From Paraspadella gotoi (lineage: Eukaryota; Chaetognatha): a stretch of 64,000 nt of DNA. Of the stretch, positions 12,260 to 39,190 are shown in pieces. The stretch spans positions 12,021,998-12,085,997 of the forward strand of contig CM119270.1 in NCBI GenBank assembly GCA_051294375.1. The letters are read 5' to 3'. Made by a program: the position numbers and the translations under genes. The notes beneath the pieces were generated by a model, which was not told the origin of the DNA, did not search any database, and saw nothing but the letters and a program-made list of their open reading frames with translations. Every line of letters starts with the position of its first letter. Within the stretch, counting starts at the first letter, position 1.

Positions 12260-14451
12260 GAGAAACTTGAGTGTACTTTTTAAATCTGTGCGACAAAAAA
12301 ATAAAACAAAAAACTTGCGGTGGGGGGGGAGGAAATGGCGTAGGCAATGTTCTCATAATAAAGGTAAGTTACCTCTGCGAATTCGCTGCCGCCGCGGAAA
12401 AGGTGAGGTTCTTCTTCGAAACGAAACGAATTCGACCTCCAGAAAGAATCCTCACGATTCATGTCGGAGTTGATGTTCTGAGAAAAAACATGTCATCAAA
12501 ATATCAAATTTTAAATATATACTGTTTTTAAGTCCAAGATAATTTATTATGTTCCCAATTCGTAAAAGAAAATTAGTAAATAAAAAAAATTATATTGATT
12601 CTTGTGATAAACCAATTACTAGTGACCAATAATAAATTATTTAAAAGCAGTCGGAAAAGCAAAATCCGGTATACATTGTGCGGTAATACAACGTAATGAA
12701 TTAAATTGAGAATTTGGTTTTGTCCCGATGTCTTTGTTATTATTTTTTTAGAAAGTCTGACCCAATCTGACTGTCCGTTTTTCTCTTTGATGAATTTGAT
12801 TGGATTGAGACAGCGATATTCGATTGGCAGCAATGTTTCACTCCAAAAGCTAGTCAATTATTGATCAGTTGAAAATGGGTAGAAAGATTTACGTATTTTG
12901 ATCAAAATAATTAGTTAATTATTGCTATATTGTGTTTATTAAATTGCGTCCAAACATTGTTTGCTCTTAGTTTATACCGCTATTGTGAATTGCATTTTCT
13001 TAAATTAGAAGTTGTGAATCCGATTATAACCGTGTGCTCCATTAACCTTCATTCCAGGAATGAGTCGCTCTAAGAATTTCTTTAACGATTTTTCAGAATT
13101 TTATGATTACTTTACCTCACGTTGCGTTATTGGCAAATCATTGCCAAACGACGGCTTTGAGATAATAATAGCAATGTAAAAAGGTTTAACAAGGAACATT
13201 TTGACGACGAATGTAACTCACTCGGCACGTCTGCAGCAATCCTTCGTCCAGCAGTTCGTCGTAATGCTGCAGCAAAGTTCGCCAAAAGTCGTTGATCGAT
13301 TCGTCGAAAGATTCCGATTCGGTCGATTCCTGCCAAAGAAGTTTGATGCTGACGTTAACGATTATGGCTCCCAATTTGAAAGAGGACGATTTGGTTTTGA
13401 ATAAGGTTTGTGTGAAAAAAAAGTGTCAATATTATTCAAGAACATTTACCTTCATGACGTCACGATTGATCTTTTGTTGAAAAAAGCTGTCGTAAACGCG
13501 TCTATTGAAAAAATAAGGGTGAAACGACTTTAAAATGGAGATTTTCCGTTTGATTGACCAAAAACCAATTATACTTTTAACAAATTAATTATTTTATGAC
13601 TTAGTTAATTAAAATCCGAGTATAAATTCATAAAGAAATAACGAGACCACACCTCCACTGCCCTCCTCCTAATTCTGGATCCATCTCCATTTCCGGTTCC
13701 AGTTCGATTTCCGCCTCAATTTCCGGTTCTATGTGAGGTTCTACGTACGGTTCCGGTAGAATATTCATATCCATTTCTTGTTCATCTTCTTCGGAATCGG
13801 CGGCATTGCGTCCACTGCAGATTTCGACATCTGCAAAAGTATTCGAAAGAAATTTATCGTCCGGTTTTTATTTATTAAATAATATGATAAATGTTTTGGG
13901 GAAAACTGACCCGACGGAGGATATTCGTGAACGTTATCGCATTCGCAATAAGTGTAACTCCAGCGCCAAGTGCAGCATTTTTGATCGCTTGCTTTTCCTA
14001 AAATTAAATACGAGGTTTTGCGAAAATCAAAGCTTTTTGTTTTGTTGTATTTTTATTTTATTTTTGTTTAGAGGTAATTAGTAACGCCTTTCCAAATTTT
14101 TAGGACATAACGAAACAAACAAATACAAAATATTTGCACATAAATATTATTTAAAAAAACTTACAAATTAAAGAAGTGAGAAAAACGACGTGGGAATAAA
14201 AGGTAAGAACTAAGGGAGGTTTGAGTTTACCTTGGACGAGGTCGGTTTTACGATTGCGAGAAGCGAAAGGAGAAGACCTTTCCGATCGAAGGCTCGATTC
14301 TATCATCGGTTCCATCACAGGTTCTATCACAGGATCAATCTTGGACTCTATCATAGGTTGCATCGCATGTTCTGTGCCTCGGTTAGGATTAGGTTCTTTT
14401 TGATTCATCATAGGTTCCATTTCGGGTCTCCTTTTGTGAGAATATCTCAGC
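8554..14451 (-). CDS. KASH-domain nuclear-envelope protein (nesprin/Klarsicht-like), N-terminus open
   Basis: Outer-nuclear-membrane anchor expected to bind SUN proteins in the perinuclear space and form a LINC complex. Exons on the minus strand: 14451-14231, 13997-13911, 13830-13653, 13501-13450, 13329-13222, 12477-12373, 12182-12010, 11686-10372, 10173-9910, 9831-9646, 9561-9292, 9200-8932 and 8863-8554. All phases match, giving about 1178 aa. The last exon encodes one transmembrane segment (LLFVCCSLAFLLLSCGLLL) and a lumenal tail of about 28 residues ending LRYPDGQPPI. A cysteine sits 23 residues before the last, where nesprins form a disulfide with SUN. Exons at 10173-8932 are charged and helical, spectrin-repeat-like. 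The 1.3-kb exon is acidic and Ser/Pro-rich. The N-terminal part has Glu-Pro-Met/Ile repeats such as PVIEPVMEPMIES. The start is not resolved; one upstream exon may end at the GTAAGT donor near 14662. No actin-binding calponin domain is visible. Confidence 0.85.
12201..12257. repeat. (GA)n microsatellite in KASH-gene intron
   Basis: Pure GA tract. On the minus strand it is a CT tract upstream of the exon starting at 12182, so it may serve as the polypyrimidine tract of that 3' splice site. Confidence 0.9.
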
Positions 14452-14516
14452 CTATAGTGAGTACGTTGGTGAGTTTTAGTTTTTTTTTGACGCCGGAGTG
14501 GGAGTGGGCGGAGAAC

Positions 14517-14533
14517 GAGAGAGAAAGAAAGAG

Positions 14534-14602
<69 letters not shown>
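14517..14602. repeat. (GA)n microsatellite with AGAG interruptions
   Basis: GA tract between the 5'-most supported exon of the KASH gene and a possible further upstream exon. Confidence 0.9.
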
Positions 14603-14605
<3 letters not shown>

Positions 14606-14699
14606 GCGAGAAATTCGAATCAAGTAGTGAATTTAAAATATTTCCTTTCGATTTAAACTTACCCGAAATCCTGGCGACGACGCAAAACAATTTTTTTTC

Positions 14700-16988
14700 C
14701 TTTTTTTTTTCTTATGAACTTCTATTCTACGTTTCAGGTGCAAAGTTTGAAACCTCGACGCTGACAACGAATCGAGGGAAATCTTGATCCATAGTATTAA
14801 ATTTATTTGAGCACAGTGTTGGTTTTAATTTGAATACTAAAGTAGGGAAGACAGTCCACGTTCACCTAGTATTTGCACTTCCTCTTTTGTTTGGCAAATG
14901 TTTTTTTTTATTTTCTGAGGCGATTTTCTTGTTTACTTTTTTCATTTTTTGCCTAATTTTTACCCTGAAACCTAAAAAGACTAATGAAAAAGCGCAATTA
15001 GTAGTCTTTACCAATGAGTAAAGGGAAAAATTAAACAAAAAATCACTCAAATACAACATTATTTTTGATTAACTGACATTGTTTTCACAGAAAAGACTTG
15101 CGACTAGGCTAATGAAAAATACAGCAGAACAAAGGATAACAAAAGAATTTTGAAATGAAACTCACGAAAGTGAAAATCACGATTGAATAAAAAAACCGAA
15201 ATTGACTGTAATCTTTTAATTTGGAGAGAGCGAAAGGAAACGAAGGATGTAAAGGAAAAAAAAATTCTATTACCGAATGAGATTATAAAAAAATTGAAAA
15301 AACCTGTTATCGATTTTTTCCGTCTCAAAGTGATAGAACTATGAAAAAAAATTTGAGTAAATTTAAAATTAAGTTATCCAGTCAACCTCCTTTTAAAAAA
15401 ATATTTATCAGTCCCGCAATACCGTATGTTGCAAGCTATGTTCTACAAGTTCAACCTCAAAAAAGACATCAATTACAAAAAGGATATCTCTTGAAATTCT
15501 GTTACGGAGTTAGTTTCTAAAGATTTTTGTATCTCTTATCGAATGAGTTTGGATTTAGTTTTAATTCTAAACGCGAAAACTGTCACAAACAACAAAGGGA
15601 CGAGATTGGCTTCAGATAAAAAAAAAAACCCACATGAAAACGACAGAAGAATTGAGAGAATCAAAGTGTTGAATCAAGAGAAGATGCTTTTATTAAAAAT
15701 TTTGATTTTTCGTATTCTGTTAAAAATGTTTTTAAAAAACCACGAGGCCTTTTATGAAGTTAGAGAAGGAAATTCTTTAAAAGGCTTCGAAAATAGAAAA
15801 GTGCCATGCGTGTTTTGAATTCGCTTGACCTGCAAGTAAAATCTCTCATACTAAAATTATTAATTAAAACTGTCATCTTTAATTTCATATATTGTTGATT
15901 TTTTTGCATTTTTTTACTTTCAGTCATACAAAAAATATTATTTTCAGCTTTTTATATCAATTAAATGTGTTTTCCACGCAGAGTCAAACAATTTTATGAA
16001 ACTGTTTGTTTTATAAAACAATTTGGGTAAGTAGCAACGCTAAAAATATCCAAATTTAAACAACGAAACCGTAATAGTATAGTAATAATATATCGTATAG
16101 TTATAATATAGTAATAATACATCGTTAGACAGAAAGCTTTATCAAAAGGGAGAACTGAAAAAATATTCCCGCGCTGTGATGCCTCGAAATTCCCAATCGA
16201 ATTTTCTATAAATATTTGATCGGCTAAAAATTGTCGAACAGGCTCAGACATGTTTCCTCTACACCAATGTCCCCGCTTGGGGATGGTGAATCGAAACCAG
16301 AGGAATGTAACTCTGTGAGAAAATTAAAAAGTGAGAAAAAATATATTCCCGATTTAAAATTATTCGACTGGTAAGATAATCAAGTGAATAAACGGATTAT
16401 AGACTAGATAAAAGAGAGTGGAAAAAAGTACTAGAAAGTCGTGAGTAAAAAAGAGAGACACGAAGCGAAGTATAATTATGATCCATTAAAGGTCGGGAAT
16501 AATTTATCGCAAATTTGTGAATTTCTGTTTTGGTTAAAAGTTGTGATGACTTCCGTAAATGTAAATCCAGCGAGTTCCTCGCGACGATCACCAGCGAAAG
16601 TCACCTTTAGGCTCACAAATTCGAAGGGATTTTTTTCAGAAACGAACCTCACAACACGAAAAGGAACAGTTTCCTGTGATGTTTATTTGTAATCACTGAT
16701 CACAAATTCCCACTCCTTCATGTTTTAATCTCACAACGGGATAGGATTTTCTCAAAATGAAAGAAAAAAAGATTTAAAGAGAAAAAATAAAAAGAGAATA
16801 AAAAAAACCGCAGAACGAGAATGTATAATTAAACTTTTTCGTGAGAAAGGTCAATGTTATTCTTTGTTAATTTGTCACTTGACACGATTCGCCAATTTCG
16901 AGAATCAAAAAAGGAAATTTCGCGATGATGAGTTTAAAGAAAATGAGGCGTGCGTCCATTCTTAGTTTTATCACTCTCACACTCACTC

Positions 16989-17069
<81 letters not shown>

Positions 17070-17118
17070 CAAAAAAAAAAAATTATATCCGGTGAAAAAG
17101 ACACGGGGGACAAATATT
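14700..17118. other. AT-rich non-coding region
   Basis: No open frame with convincing composition or homology. It may contain further 5' exons or the promoter of the KASH gene. A (CT)n tract lies at 16991-17066. Confidence 0.35.
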
Positions 17119-17545
17119 TAAGAGAAATAATCTTCAATTTTTAATCTTCCATTCTCAACTCTACTATTAATTTAGTATCATTCAGATGCTTAATACATAA
17201 ACTATAATAAAACTAACGATACGCAAAAACGATTTTTGTCATTTTGTTATAAATCCGAAGAAAAAAGGAGCGTCGGTCAGAACAGTCGAGCGTAAATTCC
17301 GATCCTGAAGCGTGTGTGTTGAAATCCGTGAAACCCGTGATTTTCGTGCGAAGTTCCAAAATTAAAAATTGTGATTTAAAAAAGTTTTAATTGAATGAAT
17401 AATTTGAAGATTTGTTTATAGTCCGATAGATTAACGCCAGCATTTTTAGTTTTTTGTCTCTTGTTTTTCTTGCGCAGCGTTTTTTTTTTTTTCGGTTGCG
17501 GTTCAACTGGGCAGATGACCTAATCTTTCGATTCAAACTCTAACG

Positions 17546-17638
<93 letters not shown>

Positions 17639-17919
17639 CTCTCTATAAAGGAGAGCGCATAAAAAACACTCTCGGAATATCCGATCAGCGAATCAAAGCA
17701 TTTTTACGATTTTTTTTTACACCGCTACCAATGATTGACAATGAGACAAAGAAAAGCGTCAGGCGAATCGCAATTTTTCGAGGCTTTAAAAACACAAAAA
17801 ATTTTGAATTTTGGAACGAGGGATCTGAATCCTTATTTGAAAAAGAATAATTACCAATTAAGAATTCCGTTCAGACGATTCGCGAAATGTTTGTCTGAGA
17901 AGCTTTTGGGTTCGGAAGA

Positions 17920-18001
<82 letters not shown>

Positions 18002-18005
18002 GAGA

Positions 18006-18036
<31 letters not shown>

Positions 18037-18222
18037 CTAAAACACCTTATTCCCAATTAAAGTACCACCGAGAATGCCTAACGGAAAGAACAAAGTAGCT
18101 TTGTTCCGTTTTCACTTTTTTAAAATTCGCTTCAAAGAAAAAACAGAAATCAAAATCCGTTGAAAAAAAAATCTTGAGATTCAAAAAAATACAATTCGTT
18201 AGGAAGACTTCGTCGTTGTCGT
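17119..18222. repeat. 1.1-kb duplicated unit, copy 1
   Basis: Near-identical to 18248-19348 and, in its 3' half, to 19374-19868. Each copy contains a CT tract, a GA tract and the same non-coding sequence. Copies differ mainly by single-base insertions or deletions and repeat-tract length. Each junction is a 25-N gap, which suggests an assembly duplicate. Confidence 0.9.
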
Positions 18223-18247
18223 NNNNNNNNNNNNNNNNNNNNNNNNN
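18223..18247. other. Scaffold gap, exactly 25 N
   Basis: Fixed-length gap between two copies of the same 1.1-kb sequence. Confidence 0.99.
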
Positions 18248-18671
18248 AAGAAATAATCTTCAATTTTTAATCTTCCATTCTCAATCTAGTATTCTCAATT
18301 TAGTATCATTCAGATGCTTAATACATAAACTATAATAAAATAACGATACGCAAAAACGATTTTTGTCATTTTGTTATAAATCCGAAGAAAAAAGGAGCGT
18401 CGGTCAGAACAAGTCGAGCGTACATTCCGATCCTGAAGCGTGTGTGTGAAATCCGTGAAACCCGTGATTTTCGTGCGAAGTTCCAAAATTAAAAATTGTG
18501 ATTTAAAAAAGTTTTAATTGAATGATATAATTTGAAGATTTGTTTATAGTCCGATAGATTAACGCCCAGCATTTTTAGTTTTTGTCTCTTGTTTTTCTTG
18601 CGCAGCGTTTTTTTTTTTCGGTTGCGGTTCAACTGGGCAGATGACCTAATCTTTCGATTCAAACTCTAACG

Positions 18672-18764
<93 letters not shown>

Positions 18765-19045
18765 CTCTCTATAAAGGAGAGCGCATAAAAAACACTCTCG
18801 GAATATCCGATCAGCGAATCAAAGCATTTTTACGATTTTTTTTTACACCGCTACCAATGATTGACAATGAGACAAAGAAAAGCGTCAGGCGAATCGCAAT
18901 TTTTCGAGGCTTTAAAAACACAAAAAATTTTGAATTTTGGAACGAGGGATCTGAATCCTTATTTGAAAAAGAATAATTACCAATTAAGAATTCCGTTCAG
19001 ACGATTCGCGAAATGTTTGTCTGAGAAGCTTTTGGGTTCGGAAGA

Positions 19046-19128
<83 letters not shown>

Positions 19129-19348
19129 AAAGAGAATGAGAGAGAGAGAGAGAGAGAGAGAGCTAAAACACCTTATTCCCAATTAAAGTACCACCGAGAA
19201 TGCCTAACGGAAAGAACAAAGTAGCTTTGTTCCGTTTTCACTTTTTTAAAATTCGCTTCAAAGAAAAAACAGAAATCAAAATCCGTTGAAAAAAAAATCT
19301 TGAGATTCAAAAAAATACAATTCGTTAGGAAGACTTCGTCGTTGTCGT
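18248..19348. repeat. 1.1-kb duplicated unit, copy 2
   Basis: Copy of 17119-18222, starting and ending at the equivalent bases (begins with an AATAATCTTCAATTTTTAAT segment, ends with CGTCGTTGTCGT). Bounded by 25-N gaps on both sides. Confidence 0.9.
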
Positions 19349-19373
19349 NNNNNNNNNNNNNNNNNNNNNNNNN
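19349..19373. other. Scaffold gap, exactly 25 N
   Basis: Fixed-length gap between copies 2 and 3 of the 1.1-kb sequence. Confidence 0.99.
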
Positions 19374-19868
<495 letters not shown>

Positions 19869-20271
19869 GTCGTCGTTGTTGTTGTTGGAGCGAAGATCGT
19901 AAGAAAGAGACGAGATTTCGGTTCGACTTTTTTGACTTCGCGTCCAAAAGAAAAAAAAGATATGGATGAGTAAACTTGTGGAATTTAGGGAATGAGAAAA
20001 TAAAAATATGATAATAAAAGGAATAAATTTAAAAACAAACAAACAAACAAACAAAACGATAAAACTAATTGAAATCAAAGCTGTAGAGTTCCGAACAAAG
20101 CCGTATGTTAGAGATCATCTTTGAATAATAAATCTGCAAAACCCTAGATATCTTGAATATTCAAACAAGAACCAGAAGTTCGAATTGAACCACGTTAACG
20201 ACCAAAAACCTACAAAAGGCTATTGTTTCGGGTTCCTCACAATTTTCCTATATAGGAATATAATATGAAGT

Positions 20272-20590
20272 NNNNNNNNNNNNNNNNNNNNNNNNNNNNN
20301 NNNNNNNNNNNNNNNNNNNNNNNNNNNNNNNNNNNNNNNNNNNNNNNNNNNNNNNNNNNNNNNNNNNNNNNNNNNNNNNNNNNNNNNNNNNNNNNNNNNN
20401 NNNNNNNNNNNNNNNNNNNNNNNNNNNNNNNNNNNNNNNNNNNNNNNNNNNNNNNNNNNNNNNNNNNNNNNNNNNNNNNNNNNNNNNNNNNNNNNNNNNN
20501 NNNNNNNNNNNNNNNNNNNNNNNNNNNNNNNNNNNNNNNNNNNNNNNNNNNNNNNNNNNNNNNNNNNNNNNNNNNNNNNNNNNNNNNNNN
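20272..20590. other. Scaffold gap, 319 N
   Basis: Run of N of a length that looks estimated. No sequence information. Confidence 0.99.
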
Positions 20591-22757
20591 CCGGTGGATA
20601 AGAGACACACGATTAAGTTAAGGTCAATCTATTAATCTTTTCGATGCGCTTTAGAAACTGTTGTAAAGAATGAATTAATATAGATACTACTTTTTTTTCA
20701 TTCTCTACAATTTAGAAAAATATAATAATAAAATATTACAGATAATAAAATACAACATTATCTTATCTTGTTAATGAAAAGGTTTATGTCAAACAAGAAT
20801 ATGTGAAAGAAACAGAAAATTCTCCGCACGATACTTTAGCATTTAATAATTAACTTGTAATTAATCTCGCTGATTTTATTGGTTCAAAGTTCATTGATAT
20901 ATATACGAATCAATCATACTATGAGCCTCTTTTTGCTTCCCATTCCTCTTTCTTCTCCGGGGTCTCTCAAAGGTAAACGCCGTCACGTTTTCATTGGCTC
21001 CAGCTCATTGGCTCTGCCCCATGCTTTTTTGGATAACTGTAATAAAGAAGAAAATACAGCCCGGATTATTGACCCTTTAATTATTTTTTCATATCAAATT
21101 TAGAAACATTTACAGGTTGTAAATTTCATAACCAGGTGCGTTCCATGAGGATTTAAGCAATCGTAAGTTTTGGACTTACTCCGTTATGATAAAATTGAGT
21201 AGTAACTTTTCGGTTATTTAGCTTCCGCCTTATTCCGCCTAGCACAACAACCTGCTTCAGAACGCCGACATTCAATGGGCCTTGCGCACGAACGAAGCCC
21301 GACACAGAAGGTTCGCGGCGGCGGCTCATACGCGAGGGGAGTTCCGAGTAAAAACCGCTGTTTTTGATATATTGTAGTAATGATTTATCAAAGCGTCGCT
21401 GTTGGTTTTCATTTAACTATTCTTTTCTTTTTCGACCTTTTTCTCCTCGTCGGCTCTCCGGCCACATCTCCTCCGCCTATCTCTCTTCCATCCTCAGTGC
21501 TTCTCTCATCTCTCTTTCTCTCTCTAGTCCACTCTTACGTCCGTCTCTCGGTGGCTCGTGGTGGGTCTGCTCTCTGGTCTCTCTCTCTCTCTGGGTGCGT
21601 AGGGCTCAGGGCATCCAATCTCTCCGCCTACATTTTATACCTTCTCCTCTCCTTGCGCTTACACACTGTCTTCCTTAGGGTTCTTCTCTCTCGGCTCGGC
21701 GGGTGACGCTCGAGGTCATCCCTCTCTCTGTCGCGGGGCGCTGGTGTTCCTCTCGCTTCTCGTCATCTCTCCTCTACCTCTGACTCCGGCGTTTTTCGAC
21801 TGGTGTGCGCTTTCTCCGTGGGCATCTCTCTGCTGCATCAATGCAGTGGCCCAGCTGGCCTCGCTCTTGCGCGCGTTTCTCCTCCTCTATGACCGGCGCG
21901 ATGTCGGCTGCCCGACTTCCGGGCCGCACGTTCTCTCCTCTACGTCCTGCCGCATGCGGTGCAGTCCTGGTGCCACTGTGTCTCGCGCGTTCTGTCCCGT
22001 GGTCGTGTGGGACCACAGCGGAGTATCCTCCCTATCTCCTTTGGTACGACTCTCCGTGCGTCGTGACACGCTACGTGCTTAGGCGATTCCTTTCCCGCCA
22101 CTTTCCGCTTCGCCCGCCATTTTCGGAGCTATCGGAGCGGTTCACCTCAATCATCAGTCCCTGTCCTCTCTCCCGCGACCCTATCCCATGCCTCCTCTCA
22201 TCCCTCTTGTCCTCCTCTCCTCTCCGCATCACCACAGAACATCGTGGCAAGAACCCTGCATTGCACATGGACTTTTTTAGCCTCCAGGTGCCTTTTTCTT
22301 CCCTGCCTTTTTCTTCACCTTTTCTACTTTCAATCGGAATTTTCCCTTCCTTCCTTTTCTTTCGTCTTTTCTTTCTTTTTTTTCGTTCTCCTACCTTTCC
22401 GCGGTAATTTCTATAACATTCTCCTCATCGTTGAGAACGCTCTTGGTATTTTATCAATAGCCTTTCTTTAGTCTTTTTTTAAACGATTTCTGGCTCTGTT
22501 TCCATTTTATGTTTCGATAATATCTTCATATTAAATTAAACATTAATCTTTTAGTTTTCTTTTCAGAACTTTGACGTTCTTCCTCCATCCGTTCCTTTTT
22601 TTTCTCTTTTTCTTTCATATCTCTTTTTCACAACGTTATTATCAAAAACATCAACCGCTAACTTCTATATATCGTAAGAAAATACGTTTCAGGATTAAGA
22701 TGTTATTTTAACTTTTTAATTCCATATGCATTCTGGATTCAATTTTTTCTTCTCAAG
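20591..22757. other. Region upstream of ST7, CT-rich from 21420 to 22420
   Basis: It should contain the ST7 promoter and first exon. GC content rises at about 21240-22260, which would suit a promoter or first exon. I could not find the conserved N-terminal transmembrane segment of ST7. The long open frames here are Ser/Leu/Pro-rich because of CT-rich DNA and are not supported as genes. Confidence 0.35.
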
Positions 22758-22844
22758 CGAGTCCAGATGGTTTTCTTCTTGATCTTCTTAAACTCGGAAA
22801 GATGTCGACGGACGGCGGGGAGGACGTTTACCCAATTCACATCG
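22758..22844 (+). CDS. ST7: Possible upstream coding exon of ST7
   Basis: A pyrimidine-rich 3' splice site (TTTTTTCTTCTCAAG) precedes 22758, and CACATCG/GTGAGA gives a donor after 22844. Reading it in phase 1 into the next exon (23137) gives DVYPIHIA before [10 protein letters not shown], where vertebrate ST7 reads NLSTVS before MFLNTLTPK. It does not encode the expected first transmembrane segment, so it may be UTR, a start exon (Met at 22802) or not an exon at all. Confidence 0.35.
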
Positions 22845-23136
22845 GTGAGATTTCGCAGCTGTGTACTGTTGTTGTTGTTGTTTTCATCGGTTGTCGTTTT
22901 GTGATAACGCGATAAATAACGTTTAACGATTGAGATACATGTCTCGTCGTTTCTGTATATTTTCTCAAGATGAAGTTCTCCTTCCAAATGATCAATCAAT
23001 CAATCACTTTATTCTCCGAGTAAATCAAACGATTGTCAAATTAAACATTTAAATAATCAATAAAATATATTTATTTACTCTCCAAAACACGCTTGATAGA
23101 TCTAGATTGATATATAATATTAATTAATTAATTTAG

Positions 23137-36867
<13,731 letters not shown>

Positions 36868-38032
36868 TCTCATTTTTAGTATTCCAATTTATGGTTACAA
36901 TGAGGATTTCAATCTCGCAACGTTTTTATTGTCATTGTCTGTTAACGATGACATCGTGATCTCAAATTTGAATAATATTAAGATGGCCTAATTTTTAAAA
37001 AAATATTAAGGTATGTAGACTTTTTTTTTAATTTCTAACGGTTCTATTTCGCGAAAAACACTCATGATATCGGAGGGTCAATTTTGATTATTTATTATAA
37101 AGTATTGTTCATTGCTATTTGTTCTCATTTCATTCCCGTTTTGAAATAAACAGTACTTATTGTACTATTGCTAATAATGGTTTTTAAACATTGATGAAAA
37201 TGATCAAGGAGATCGGATTTTTTTTAAATTAATAAGGTTAATAATAATAATATGAATAGAGCCTGAAGTTGAGGGAAGTAGAAACCGGAAGAAAAGTGTT
37301 CTTTTGTTATTCATTGATACAGGTACTACAATACTCTCTGTGAGGGAGGAGTAAAATTAGCGATAAAAAAAATAACAAAATAGCAGTTCTAGTCCAACTT
37401 ATTTTCCACAAAAAATACTGAAAAATATGGCTTGAAAATTATTAATTAGGATATTATGGTAACAGCCGGGTTGCCTGTGATGCCCATTGGGATGGGGCAT
37501 CTCACTGTTGGCTTTGGGGGCTTCCGACCCTCAGTGACGCCTCCAGTCACTGGCGCGGTTACCCTAGGACGGTCTCACTTTGCCAACGCAGAGGGAAGTC
37601 GTTAGGACTGTGGATGGAACACTACACTTGGGATGGTGTGTTCCCCCTCTGAGCCAATGGATTTGGCTGAAGGATGGTGGACGTGAGGCGGTGTGAATAT
37701 ACCGCCACAATATGAAAAAAAAAATCAGAAAAATCTTTATGAATTTTCTCGAAAACTCTGGATCAATGGATCATGCATTCCATGAAAAACATTAAATTAG
37801 AGACAATTAAAGGGAATCATGATTTAATAAGACTCGCATATAAAGCAACAAAAGCGGAATTTTTTTCATATCCGTTCAAATTTTTTTTATTAAAACTCAG
37901 TAGATATTTAAAGAAATACAATAACTGCGCGATAAAAATGTCGTAGACTTCCTGAGAAACTTTTCGTCCAACTTAAAAGACAAGAATTGATTTTAGGCCA
38001 GACAAGAGAATCTCTCTCTCTCTCTCTCTCTC
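36868..38032. other. ST7 3' flank, reference copy of block D
   Basis: AT-rich flank downstream of the ST7 stop, including the SINE-like element, ending in a CT tract at the 25-N gap. The block from about 36600 to 38032 recurs at 42570-43985. Confidence 0.8.
37450..37725 (+). repeat. SINE-like GC-rich element with A-rich tail
   Basis: GC-rich block in AT-rich DNA with hairpins at 37480-37500 (ATGCCC/GGGGCAT), 37616-37644 (GGAACAC/GTGTTCC) and 37687-37706 (GGCGGT/ACCGCC). It is followed by an A-rich tail at 37714-37724. No open frame. A SINE is my best guess. A second copy is at about 43430-43690. Confidence 0.45.
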
Positions 38033-38057
38033 NNNNNNNNNNNNNNNNNNNNNNNNN
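38033..38057. other. Scaffold gap, exactly 25 N
   Basis: Fixed-length gap after a CT tract. The sequence to its right is inverted relative to later copies. Confidence 0.99.
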
Positions 38058-39111
38058 AAGAAGATGAAGCGAAGGGACTGCAGCCTGTCTCTATCTCTCT
38101 ATCTCTCTCCTCTCTCTCTCTTCTCGTTCGCTATCTCTCGATCTCTCTCATCTCATCTGCCTTCTCACTCTCTTTCTACCATCATATGTCGTCTTATGTG
38201 GGCAAGGCGACTAATATTACGGAGTCGCCTATAGATGATGTACTGATCAAAGATATGCATATGATATGTATATTAAAAGGCATTCCTTTCAATTTCATTT
38301 ATGGTAACTAAATCCATGATCAAAAGATAAATTTTTTAATAAATGAGAATGCTGTTGCCAACGCTTTTTTTAAACGTATAAATTCAAAATAAAAAAGAAA
38401 CATAGATATGTAAATCAATTTTTTTCTGCGCTCATTGTTATCAAGCAGATTAATAGGTTTTCAATTCTTCGATGATAAGTTTATTAACAGAGTGAAACGC
38501 CGTAATATTTCGGTATGATATATTCGTTTTACGCCAACCTCAAAATGATTCTTCGTAGTTACCGGAATCATTTCGAAAGAAATTCATAATTGATAAAAAA
38601 AATAAAAAAAAATCACGCGAAATCAAATCAAATCAAAACCCTGGGCTCAACCAGTCTCAGCTGAACTCTTACTTCCACGGCTCGAATTATTCCTCAAAAT
38701 CATTTTTTTTTTCCAGAACGTCCTTTGTGTTGCTCTCCCCTTGTCCATTGCCGCAATCGAGAATTCCTGTCTAGCTTTTATTTCAGAATATTCCACCTGG
38801 CATGCCACCTCATTTCCTCGCCATTGATTCCACATCCAAATTCTCCTTCGATCCTTGAAGACGAAGCCCAGAACAGCGCCCGCCTTTCCCCACCCCGCAG
38901 TCTTAGGATAGGGTCCCGTCTGCTTTCCTCGTCGCGCGGATTTCTCACGCCGAATAAGGAAACTCACCTTTTTTTTTATGAGAAACTGACCAGACCGAGG
39001 TCAACACTTTTCTATTTTTTCGCCGTGAAAGACTTTTTTCCTCTTCTTTTTTTGTCGGCCTCATTTCGCCCATAGGGTCCACGTCATTGATCTCTCGTCT
39101 CTCTCTCATCA

Positions 39112-39146
<35 letters not shown>

Positions 39147-39157
39147 ATCTCTCTCTG

Positions 39158-39190
<33 letters not shown>

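Noticed and set aside
15994-16251. Minus-strand 85-codon frame as a further 5' exon of the KASH gene
   Set aside because: No splice sites or phase that connect it to the supported exons could be found.
21364-22407. Overlapping Ser/Leu/Pro-rich + strand frames upstream of ST7
   Set aside because: Translations of CT-rich DNA in several frames at once, with no domain. Possibly promoter or UTR sequence.
37590-37650. Possible 5S rRNA-derived SINE head (GTTAGGACTGTGGATGG resembles part of 5S rRNA)
   Set aside because: Only one short stretch resembles 5S. The other internal control boxes are absent.
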